From NCBI GenBank assembly GCA_030407315.1, contig JALQPE010000231.1, positions 124,001 to 188,000 of the forward strand: a stretch of DNA of 64,000 nucleotides, read 5' to 3'. Source of the stretch: Asparagopsis taxiformis. Lineage: Eukaryota > Rhodophyta > Florideophyceae > Bonnemaisoniales > Bonnemaisoniaceae. Positions 39,201 to 47,984 of the stretch are shown in pieces. The notes under the pieces are model-generated. The model saw only the letters and a list, made by a program, of their open reading frames with translations. It searched no databases and was not told the DNA's origin. Both the position numbers and the translations under genes were made by a program. Positions within the stretch are counted from its first letter, which is position 1. The number at the start of each line of letters is the position of its first letter.

Positions 39201-40532
39201 CCACGGCCGATAGATCCCTCCGGCAGGTTAGATCCAGCAGTCCCGGACCCCGCCCTACCACCCGCTACCGGGTTGGGAGACAGGTGTCCGGGCTCCGAGG
39301 GATCGATCCACCCGACACAGCCCTCGGGCTACTAGGATCGCACGAGGCGCCAGCCTCGTGGAATCAGCGCTCTCACTCGTGAGTTCGAAGCCTTATCCCT
39401 ATCCTCTAATCCTCCTCGGAGGTATAATCCATCTACAAGGGCCAAGGTCATACAGGCACTCATCCCTTTTGTGCCTGGTGTTCTCCCTTCTTCCCTATTA
39501 GGGTTGGTTAACCACCATCCTTTCGGTGCACCATCATGACTCACCATGTGACCACAGGATTCTAGACGGATCGTCTATGTGGCCTTACAACCCACACTAA
39601 GGCAGGCGATTCGCCTTTGCTCTACCACACTCGACCCGAGCCTGACTACCGAGACAGGAGGGCTCGAACACCTCGCGGTGGCTCGCCGATTCGGCTTACA
39701 GCCAAGGCTGCCCGTTGTCGAATCGACCAAGCCATTGCACTACACACCGGAAGTTGGCTGCTAGAGTGGTACAAACCTTCTCTGCAGATTGCACTTTATC
39801 TGTGACTTTGGCTCATTATGCTTGGCGGGCTTCCGGACCCCGATAAAAACCGTTGGTTTATCAGTGCGGCGACCGCGGAAGTTCTCATTCCCCTTCTTTT
39901 CGTTTCTCTATTCCGTTTGTTACGCTTGTTACTTTCATTTCGATATTTCGTTTCATTTTTTCCACCCCTACCGGACTTCGGCATACGACCGCCCACTCCT
40001 GCGCAAGCCTCTGGCATTGTCGCGATACTGGCTCATCGGCTGTGGCCTTCCGAATTCCCCGTGGCCTACGGCCTACTAACCACCGAGTCCCGCTCTCCCC
40101 GTTCCGAGGTACCGAATCGGCGACTGGCAGTGGACTGTGGTCCCCCCTTTTCCAAGACAAGTTTTTGACCGCCCGAGTTTACATCCATCTAAGGCTCCAC
40201 CCCTGCGCAAGGTGTGCTCGGCTATCGGTACCTTACTTGCCGTCTTCATTTCTCTTTTCTCCCCTTTTGGCTCACATTGTGCCCAGTGAACCAATCCCCT
40301 TTCCTTCTGGGTTCACATCTGCCAAGTGGACCACCATTTCGGTAACCGCACTTCGCTGCTACCCTTTCGTTCTCTCGGGTTCCTGAGTAACCGAAACTGG
40401 ATACTCCTGGAACTAGAACAGGGACTATATCCCTCAGATTCCAATAGAGTCCCCGGAACAGACTAACAACCCGTTACGAGAACACCGGAGATTCGACGCT
40501 CTACCACCTACCAGGACTAGGAGGATCTCGAA
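39201..40532. other. Decayed gag region of retroelement A
   Basis: About 1.3 kb between leader A and a zinc-knuckle remnant. Only short overlapping frames exist on either strand. By position it should be the former leader end and gag, but protein similarity is no longer visible. It has many small GC-rich hairpins, for example CACGAGGC/GCCTCGTG near 39340-39360. Confidence 0.4.
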
Positions 40533-40739
40533 ATGTCCTCACGCTGTGCCGAAGGGAACCCCTCCTCTGAGCATTGCACTAGAGAAAATCCACTTAAGGA
40601 GGCCCGCTGCTCCCGTTGCAATAAAATGAGCCACTCGGAATCCTCATGCTGGGCTCGCCCTCAAAGGGCTACCTTTATGTTGGACACTGCGCTTCTGAAG
40701 GGGGCGCGCATGCAAATTAATTGCATCAAAAACAGCTAA
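40533..40739 (+). pseudogene. Gag zinc-knuckle remnant
   Basis: A 68-codon frame containing CSRCNKMSHSESSC, an exact CX2CX4HX4C spacing. It ends soon after, without protease. It is best read as the last recognisable piece of gag of the decayed copy whose leader lies at 38565-39200. Confidence 0.5.
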
Positions 40740-40879
40740 GGAGCTGGGGGGTGGATCGCTGAGCGGTCGCGAGTGCGTACGGGCGTGGCTGAAGGGTCGG
40801 GAACAAAGGTAACGGGCGCATCGTAACTTGAATTCACGGACATGTGTAGTAGCGCGGGGCGACAGCAGGGACGCGAGCC

Positions 40880-41959
40880 TTTCCACACGTGTACGCCGGC
40901 GCGCGTACAAGTCATTCTACACTAGTAGCGACACTGTTAGCTATAGTGTCAATTTTAGTTTACTGTAGTAGAAGTACACGAAAAGTGTCAGTGTAGTGGG
41001 GAATTTGTAGGGACCACAAGGTCCACCCCACTGGTTGGCCAGGACCATCGGTCCTGGCCAACTGAGATCCGACTTTAACGTATTTAGTACGGTGACTCAC
41101 CGCAACAGATACAATAAAGTCAGCACTATTGTAGACTACATCCTATTCGCCTGGAAAGCGCCTTACAACCGCTCTTCAGCGCGCAACCTCTCTCGCGAGA
41201 GTAGATCTACGATTCCCAATCGTGTTCCGTCGCGCGTGAACCGCACAACACACCGCGACGCGCCGTGACGCTGAGTCACGGCTGTGCAGGAGACTCCTAC
41301 CGCGAGGTAGTAAGACCAGATCCGGTGCTGGCAGTCGCGCACCACATCCGGTCCGACTCGCACAAGGAGATACTCCGTTCGGAGGATTCGCGAGCCCAGC
41401 TAACCTTTAAGTAGGTTGGGGACGGCAGACCGAAATACTCCTGGTCGGAGGAATCTCGTGGAAGACCCGCTCTACCACTCTACCGATTTCTTAGTCGAAG
41501 GCCGTTGCAGGACTCGATCCTCGAGTATTACTCATTTTCCTCCCTTCGGAATCCGGCTGATCACCGCCGATTGGAGATCATTTCTACAGCGTACTCGCTG
41601 GATCGGGGCTTTCCTCGTTGTCACTTGCGCTACTCCGTTTCCGGAGAATTCTATCGCTTCGCAGCGAGAAATAAGTCCTGCATTTTGTCTCTCGACCTAG
41701 AATCGAAGTACTGCGAGTTTTCTCGAACCCTCAGTTGCTAGAACATCTTCGCCGCGTGGGCTTGGTACACCGCTAATCAGCGTTACAAGAGGATCCATCC
41801 GGACAAGGAGAGGTACGAAGAAAGTCGAAACGGGTACGCCCGGAGTCGCAGGTTACTGTAAATCCGACCTCGAGTCGTGTGTAATAACCGTCGACAGACG
41901 TTAAACCCTTGGAGAAGAAAAACCTCAAAGTTGGAGAACTACTCATTCGTGAGAAGAAA
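40880..41959 (+). repeat. LTR/leader-like region B
   Basis: About 1.08 kb upstream of gag without coding signal. It shares with region A the ACAAGGTCCA motif, a long hairpin (41035-41061), ATACAATAAAGTCAG, and the AACCT/AGGTT hairpin (41402-41417) followed by GGGGACGGC. Many additional small hairpins occur between 41010 and 41400. Confidence 0.62.
41035..41061 (+). other. RNA hairpin, leader B
   Basis: Perfect 12-base stem TTGGCCAGGACC / GGTCCTGGCCAA around a three-base ATC loop. It corresponds in position to the hairpin at 38627-38655. Confidence 0.75.
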
Positions 41960-44281
41960 ATGGCCCCCAGAATCAACGATCCGACGGCCAGCTCACTTGC
42001 CAGGGAAAGAAAATATCTGGCCGCGGCTGACAACAGCCGCTCGAGGGGAGGTTCGGCGAGTATGCCTCGAGTATCCCCTCGTCGAACGCGCGCTAGCGCG
42101 AGGAAAAAGAAGGCTGCGTCGGCGGCCTCAACAGGCGTTTCGCCTAGATCGCCACTACCCGTGGTAGGAGAGGCCGACACACTTGGAAGTGTCGACACGG
42201 GACCGGGCGCCCAGCCCCTTACCCTACCACCGGTAGCTCCGTTTCCACCCGAGGAAGCGCGACCGACGGCAACCGCGCCAACTTCTACCCGGACCGAGGG
42301 GCATGACGACGGGAAGCGAGTGATTCGCGACGCTCCCTTTTCTGTCGACCCTCTACCCAACTTGGAGTTGACTGAATTACCGTCTAGCGGGCTGTTTTCG
42401 GACCGACCGCCGAAGTTGCCACCGTTGGCTGCTGCTTCGAGCAGCAAGGTGACACGAAAACCGCCCATTCCTGACGTTAACAACATGCGCGATTTCCGGG
42501 TCGTTGCCCGCGAAATCGCTCGCGAGGAGATCAAGCTGGACCGGGATATACACCCGCAGCAATCCTACGAGGATATGCGCGCATCACTCATTTCTGAGAT
42601 TGTTCCGATCGTAAGTCGCCACATGGAGACCAGGGAGACCAGGGTCGTGGACGGAGTTTACGAGAAACTCCGTGCAGCTTTCCAAGCTGAATTACCCCTT
42701 TTCGTTAGGGATGTGGTGTTGGATATGCAGGCAAGCCTGCCTCCACAGAGCCCACAGTCCCGTCGGAGCGACGTGAACGTGCGTGAGGAAGCTCCTCTTC
42801 TGGCGCCCGCCGAACCGCCCATACAGCGGGAAGTTACTCCCGCTAGGGGGGATAAGGAACACGAGGCAGCCCGCCGTTGGGTCGACTACATGCGCGAGAC
42901 TACCGCTAATACTCTTATGGCGAGAGACTCGCACTTGGAGGAACACCAAGACTCCTCCTACCCCGGGCTAGAGGAAATCAAGCCGCTGAATGAGCGTTTC
43001 ACCAAGGCACTGTCGTACCGTACCTACCGTCTGCGTAAGCGCGATGAACGGTATGACGACGAAGTCGCCCAGAGGTTGTCCAAAACAGCTCGACAGCTGA
43101 AACACGTGATGACGGTACCGCTCTTCACAGGAGAAGACCCAATCGCTGTCCTAGCGTTTTTGAAGAATTTCAAGTTCGCATTTGAGGAGACGGGAGTCGC
43201 TGAAGGCGCTGCACTCCTGCTCATGAAGTATTTCATGGCGGGAGAGGCCAGAGAGACGATGCTCTCGTATGTCGGTCGAGGAACCGGGTTTGCGGATGCG
43301 AGACCCGGTATCGACATAATATACTCCTACCCAGAGGCAGTAAATTGGTTGCTACTAACGTACGCCAAAGAGTCAGTATTAAAAACTGCATATCGGCAGG
43401 TGACTGAAATGCGCCAGGTAACGGGAGAAACAGAAGAGCAATTCGACTTTCGGCTGAGGAAGGAGGCTCTCCGATGTGGAGAAGCCTTCCTCGAGCGCTC
43501 CTTGATGGCTATTTACATCGACGGTTTGTCGTCTTACTCCCAACATGTGGTGAGGGACGAGGTGTCAAGGAACCCCCGAATCTCGTTCCAGGACGTCCGC
43601 ATGCGTGCGCAGAGTTTGGGCGACACGGCGCGAGAGACGCACTGCCACAATACTCGCGTGAGGAATAATGTAATTCCGGAACGCACCCAGAGGAAAGTGA
43701 CGACACGCCGAGTGAATACCATTTCATTGGAGACGGAGCCTCACGAAGATGCCACTGGAAGTGGGGAAATATTCGCCGTCGGCATGGAAGGAGAACCACC
43801 GCTCTCATCGGAGTCCCCGGCATCTTCGCTCACAAGGGGCTCCAGCGGGGTGACGCGCCGGGAGGAATGTACCCCGCCAACGCAGCGTCAGCTGGAGTTG
43901 AACCCGTCGGACAACATACAGTCCAACGGAAGGAAGGTGGAAGGCTACAACCGGCCGACCAGCCGTACAGAATACCCGAAGACAGCGTACCTCCGTCCGC
44001 AAGGGATGAGAAGGACACACGTCAAGTGTCTAATCTGTCGCAAGACAGGACATGTCATGACGCAATGCCGATTGTTGCCTCGCGAAGTGCGTATGACGAT
44101 CAAAGACGCGCAGGTCAAGGATCCATTAGACCGCCAAGAATTGGAGAAGCTCCGTGCTCTGGTCGTAGAGCCGGATACTAATACTACCCTTGGTGGAGAG
44201 GAATATCACTCAGATGGTGATAGTGATGCATCGCCAGATGCCGCCCCTCACCCGGAAAACGGGCTGGAGGAGGCGATGTAG
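41960..44281 (+). CDS. Gypsy-type gag protein
   Basis: The frame opens with TTG at 41909; the first ATG is 41960, giving 773 residues. The N-terminal 300 residues are Pro/Ser/Thr/Arg rich and disordered. The gag capsid-like helical domain spans about 340-540: VPLFTGEDPIAVLAFLKNFKFAFEETG, YPEAVNWLLLTYAKES, RQVTGETEEQFDFRLRKEALRCG. A CCHC zinc knuckle (CLICRKTGHVMTQC) lies near residue 695, followed by LLPREVR and an acidic tail. These are the parts of a Ty3/gypsy gag that package element RNA. The frame is unbroken although pol is decayed, which may mean recent truncation or selection on gag alone. Confidence 0.82.
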   Translation: MAPRINDPTASSLARERKYLAAADNSRSRGGSASMPRVSPRRTRASARKKKAASAASTGVSPRSPLPVVGEADTLGSVDTGPGAQPLTLPPVAPFPPEEARPTATAPTSTRTEGHDDGKRVIRDAPFSVDPLPNLELTELPSSGLFSDRPPKLPPLAAASSSKVTRKPPIPDVNNMRDFRVVAREIAREEIKLDRDIHPQQSYEDMRASLISEIVPIVSRHMETRETRVVDGVYEKLRAAFQAELPLFVRDVVLDMQASLPPQSPQSRRSDVNVREEAPLLAPAEPPIQREVTPARGDKEHEAARRWVDYMRETTANTLMARDSHLEEHQDSSYPGLEEIKPLNERFTKALSYRTYRLRKRDERYDDEVAQRLSKTARQLKHVMTVPLFTGEDPIAVLAFLKNFKFAFEETGVAEGAALLLMKYFMAGEARETMLSYVGRGTGFADARPGIDIIYSYPEAVNWLLLTYAKESVLKTAYRQVTEMRQVTGETEEQFDFRLRKEALRCGEAFLERSLMAIYIDGLSSYSQHVVRDEVSRNPRISFQDVRMRAQSLGDTARETHCHNTRVRNNVIPERTQRKVTTRRVNTISLETEPHEDATGSGEIFAVGMEGEPPLSSESPASSLTRGSSGVTRREECTPPTQRQLELNPSDNIQSNGRKVEGYNRPTSRTEYPKTAYLRPQGMRRTHVKCLICRKTGHVMTQCRLLPREVRMTIKDAQVKDPLDRQELEKLRALVVEPDTNTTLGGEEYHSDGDSDASPDAAPHPENGLEEAM

Positions 44282-44304
44282 GGGAACCGCCTCCGTACTC
44301 TACA

Positions 44305-44973
44305 ATGCTCAGTAAAGCGGTACTCGCAAATTTGCCGCTGATGAGCGTTGACAAAGTCGATCGGGAAATTACGGCCCCCGGACGACTTCCCCCTGATGCA
44401 CAGGAACTGCCTGGGAGGCTCGTGACTACAGGAAGTAGGAACGTAGGCCAGGTTGTTTCTGTGTTAGCCGTTGGCACACGTAACTACCGTGTGGACGCCA
44501 TGTTGGGCGTATCCAAGTCAAGTTACAGTTATTTGGCTGCTGTGCTGGACACAGGCGCGAGCCTCAGCATTCTAAGGCAAGGCTCGCTGCCTTTCGACTG
44601 GAGAGAGAGGTTTATAGTTGATAAACTGTCTGCGAACGTGAAGGTCGTAGACGCGAATGGCCGACACATACCACCCGTTGCAGTGGTAGTTATGCAAATA
44701 TTGGTCGGTCGTTCTCCGCTTAGACAGCGCTTCCTGGTTGTGGAACATTTAGCAGTACCCTGCATTCTAGGGTGTGATTTTATCGACACCCACGTTGAGG
44801 CGATATACCCTCGGAAGCGAGTATTTGTGCTGCAGCACAACCAAGAACGCGTACCGATAGGGTGGAGTAAGGCTCCGTCCCCGAAGACCCCGAACGGAGA
44901 AAAGCCTGGACTAAGCCGAAGCAATTCTCCATTCGAGTCGCTAGAACGGTCATACTTCCATCCGGGAAGGTGA
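44305..44973 (+). CDS. Retropepsin-like aspartic protease
   Basis: Protein of 222 residues starting 24 bases after gag's stop, in another frame. The catalytic motif is LDTGAS in AAVLDTGASLSILRQG (about residue 85), and the second conserved block is CILGCDFIDTH (about 155-165), the ILG-D pattern of retropepsins. In an active element it would be made as part of Gag-Pol and cleave the polyprotein. Here the frame stops at 44973, so it is cut off from the RT frame. It may be a remnant or a separately started protein. Confidence 0.75.
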   Translation: MLSKAVLANLPLMSVDKVDREITAPGRLPPDAQELPGRLVTTGSRNVGQVVSVLAVGTRNYRVDAMLGVSKSSYSYLAAVLDTGASLSILRQGSLPFDWRERFIVDKLSANVKVVDANGRHIPPVAVVVMQILVGRSPLRQRFLVVEHLAVPCILGCDFIDTHVEAIYPRKRVFVLQHNQERVPIGWSKAPSPKTPNGEKPGLSRSNSPFESLERSYFHPGR

Positions 44974-45619
44974 CTAGAGTGGCTGCCGTAGCCAATGACT
45001 CAGGCACGAGGGTTCTGATACCCAAGAAGCAGCTTCTCAACTGGAAGGGAGTGCAAATGGCGAACAGTATCGCCACGGTAAGGCCGCTCCTGCCGTTCGA
45101 TGTCGAAGTTGCAAACTTCGGGAAGAAGGAAACACGTCTACCAAAGGGCATGGTATTGGGGACCACAGACGGCCCCCAACCGCATTACTCCTCGTCGGAG
45201 AGGAGGGGGACAATAGCCCCAATGACGCACGGCCCACCAGCGTCACACTAATCCCCACTCATGCCCGAGAAGAAAGCAACCGTGAGGTCGAACGGACTCC
45301 CGATTGGAAGGAAATTGTCTGCAAGACCATGGAGTTATCCGACACTTCTTTGCAGAAGGAGATAGTCAAGGTGCTGGAAAAGCACGCCTCCATGTGGAGT
45401 GGGCACCTGGGGGAGATCTCTGCGACAGAGCACCGTATCGAGCTCAAGCCGGATACGAAGCCAGTTCGCCAAGCCCCATACCGAGCGGGACATAAGAACC
45501 GCGAGATTATCACTGCACAAGTGCAGGAGATGTTGAAGGCTGGGGTTATCAAACCCGCCCAAACGGAATGGGCAACGTCTGTGTTCTCGGAAATGGACGC
45601 GGACGTCCACAACCTCTAG
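44970..45619 (+). pseudogene. Decayed start of pol (RT N-terminal segment)
   Basis: Two frames continue the polyprotein after protease. Frame 3 (to 45251) holds a beta-rich segment typical between protease and RT (TRVLIPKKQLLNW; VANFGKKETRLPKGMVLG). Frame 2 (45329 onward) holds HRIELKPDTKPVRQAPYRAG and VQEMLKAGVIKPAQTEWAT, the standard N-terminal RT segment of gypsy elements. Frameshifts near 44970 and 45260 separate the parts, and the sequence ends abruptly near 45594 before the palm. It is non-functional. Confidence 0.78.
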
Positions 45620-45800
45620 TACACCTAGTATTACTAGGCGGACGTCCATGTTCTCCAGTATTTTTGGATGTCCGCCTAGAACCGGACGTCCATGCGGTCT
45701 AGTACGTCTAGTATTACTAGGGCGACATTCATTGTTTCTAGTACCACGGATGTCCCCCTCGGGATGGACTTCCGCCATGTCTATGTCCACCTAGGACGGG
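45594..45800. repeat. GGACGTCC-rich repeat block at the gypsy breakpoint
   Basis: The palindrome GGACGTCC occurs at 45601, 45640 and 45684, with CTAGTATTACTAGG repeated at about 45626 and 45708, and further GGATGTCC/GGACTTCC variants to 45780. The block starts with GAAATGGACGC, the same eleven bases found at the outer tip of the repeat at 51446. It replaces the rest of the gypsy element. Confidence 0.65.
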
Positions 45801-47211
45801 CGCCGGTTCAGAAATTCAAAAATTTCGACCCCAGAAATTTCTGCCGCCGTGCTCGACATGGATGTCCGCATCCATCACGGCGACCACTCCATTTTTCCTT
45901 GTCGGTCGACTCCAATTTCGTCTTTAATTTTTTCATCCTCTCGCTCACACCCCCTTCCTGTTGGTGCTCACCTCCCCCGTACTGTACCTCAAACACCCCC
46001 AATACCACTCTAGCACGCATTTTCAGCTACCTATCCCCGCTTCCACGGTGCACAACTCCATTCCATACCTACTGTTCTGCTCTACCGTACAGATTTCGTA
46101 TAACCAGTCCTCATACTACCTCAGAATAGGGAAAAACACCCCCTATCTCCTCGACCATGCTCTCCCCCATCACCTTTGCAACGTATTGTTCTTCAATACC
46201 CTCTCTCCTCTACCTTCAACCCCTCTCCTTCGCCCTCTCCACAAACTTCCCCTGCAGCTTACTCTTCGAAAACCTCTCACTCCCCATCCCGTACCCGACC
46301 TGCTCCACCCCTCCCTCCTTCACCTGCTCCATGCCCCCCACGCCATCCGCATCTTCGATACCGTATACACCACCACCACCGGCCCACGCTCCCGCTCCCC
46401 CGCCGTCTCCCCAGAAACCTCCCCGCTCTGAAACACATATCAACCCCCCACTTCGCACCCATCCTCCCACTCCCCTCCCTCCCCAAATACAATAACCCCC
46501 TTCTTCTCCATCACATCCCCATTCACCACAGCCAGAACAGACGCCACCCCCCTTCCCGCCTCTTCCTCCTCACTTTCCTAAAACCCCCTCCTCTCGGCGC
46601 CTTCAACCGCACCCTCCTACGGTCCCACCTAAACACCTCCTCCGCCCTCACTACCCCAACACCCCGCAGCGTCTCCCCAATCCCCATAATATGCTTGTTG
46701 GCACTCCTCTCCGAATCACACTCCAATCTAAACCCGCACTCCGTACATTTCCACCTCCCCCTGTACCATCCCAAGATTCCATCCCCCCACAGAACACATC
46801 CTCATACCACAGAAGAATTTTCTTCCTCTCATACCTCATCCTTAAAACCTCCATCAGCTCCATGTAAATTTCGATGTAAATATTTTCTCTACTATGCAAT
46901 CTCAAACATCTATGAGCGTATGCCTTTCCGCTTTGTCAACCCTGAATATTGGTACTCATGTATTCATAAAATAGGGCCACCCACATCCCTATCCCGTTCT
47001 GCAAGCGTTACAAACCACCAGACGCATACTCCACAACTATACAACAAACACTACTCGCTATTTCAGACGACGCGGTACACAAGCAGCGTAGTCTCAACCT
47101 TCCGTAACGCCTTCCCTGACGAGTACAAGTGCGAAACACGTCTAGACGCATATCATCAGTGAGTGCGGGAATTTTCGGCACAGGAGATGGTGGGCCACCA
47201 AATTGATTTTT
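45801..47211. other. Pyrimidine-rich non-coding stretch
   Basis: From about 45,930 to 46,830 the plus strand is overwhelmingly C and T, in runs such as CCCCCTT and CTCCTCC. Long frames on both strands here (for example 46176-47162) consist of Pro/Ser/His or Gly/Arg and are compositional artefacts. Near 45800-45870 a short segment resembles the reverse complement of the repeat at 47212. Confidence 0.6.
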
Positions 47212-47276
47212 CGGAAATTTTAGAATTTCTGGGCTGGCCAGCAATGCAATCGAGCTGGACATCCAGCAGACGTCCA
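47212..47276 (+). repeat. Partial copy of the repeat end (third copy)
   Basis: Contains TAGAATTTCTGGGCTGGCCAG, then AATCGAGCTGGACATCC and CGTCCA, matching the inner end of the repeat 47465-47659 in the same orientation. It lacks the palindromic core. Confidence 0.7.
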
Positions 47277-47464
47277 ATAGTGTTCGTCGTGAGAGAGTGG
47301 GGCGGGACCATGATGAAACAAGGACCAAGACCTGTCCCTGGCATATTGAGCCTGAAATCGACCCTTCGTCAGACGCCATTTAGCCTTACAGTTAGTGCTT
47401 ACAGAAGGCAGTGACAACCCCACTCGGGCCGGCGGCCGGTTCCTGGGGCCGTTGTGGCCAAATT

Positions 47465-47659
47465 AGACACCCTGATTTGAATTAAAATTTGGGCTATTCT
47501 CAAAAACATGCACATGTGAACATGTTTTTGAGATGGGGGTGTGCCGTACGGCACAATCGACCGCCGAAATCGATGTTTTTTGCAATATTTTTTCTGCCCG
47601 AAATTGTAGAATTTCTGGTCTGACCAGCAATGCATCTGAGCTGGACATCCCCACGTCCA
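47465..47659 (+). repeat. Left inverted repeat flanking the methyltransferase-SET gene
   Basis: About 195 bases that match the reverse complement of 51446-51645 at roughly nine bases in ten; the first 95 bases after the tip are identical. Inside lie a 12-base-stem hairpin (47499-47532) with CTCAAAAACATG arms and a perfect 14-base palindrome GTGCCGTACGGCAC (47541-47554). The inner end carries GGACATCC and CGTCCA. Confidence 0.9.
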
Positions 47660-47984
47660 GTGGCCGTCCGGATGTCGCTCACCTGGTAAGCGTGATGCAC
47701 CTGTGACTACCTATGTGACTGGCGGCCGTGCAGTACAACACTCAAAGGCAGGGAATCATAATCTTTTTAAAATTTTTTCTATACCACGTATCCGTCACAA
47801 CTTATTATCTACACCGGTTACGGGTTTCAAGACCTTTCCAGTGCTGTGTACCCGTATACTCTGTTCCGTTCGATATCAACCAGTGTTCCTCATGAAAGAG
47901 TGCAAACGTCACGAGATACGTCGTCAAATTTGACTGTCTCGCCGAGCGGTCGCCATCCTGTACCGAATTTCCACTCATTCCATT

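Larger units (their letters stand above)
40880..45600 (+). mobile_element. Truncated Ty3/gypsy-type LTR retrotransposon
   Basis: Order leader, gag (long intact frame), protease, then the first part of pol, ending inside the N-terminal segment of reverse transcriptase. The break near 45594 falls exactly where a GGACGTCC-rich sequence begins, so a later insertion or rearrangement probably cut it. RT palm, RNase H, integrase and the 3' LTR are missing. The left border is approximate, as there is no second LTR to compare. Confidence 0.75.

Noticed and set aside
28562..45619. Methyltransferase domain of DIRS elements, RNase H and integrase of the gypsy element
   Set aside because: Looked for after each RT region and not present in any frame; the DIRS-like frame ends after RNase H, and the gypsy element is cut before the RT palm.
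46523..46905. Minus-strand fragments that look slightly more protein-like (KCTECGFRLEC; YERKKILLWYEDVFCGG)
   Set aside because: They lie in two different frames with no recognisable family. They might be a pseudogene, but the evidence is too thin.
46176..47162. A 328-codon plus-strand frame and several minus-strand frames in the same stretch
   Set aside because: The proteins are runs of Pro, Ser, His or of Gly, Arg; they stay open only because the strand is almost all C and T. No domain or leader.
47163..47414. Possible continuation of the gypsy RT (IVFVVREWG and SLTVSAYRR) after the inserted block
   Set aside because: The match to 'VFV.KKDG...LT..daYPLP' is faint and contains a stop soon after; could be chance.
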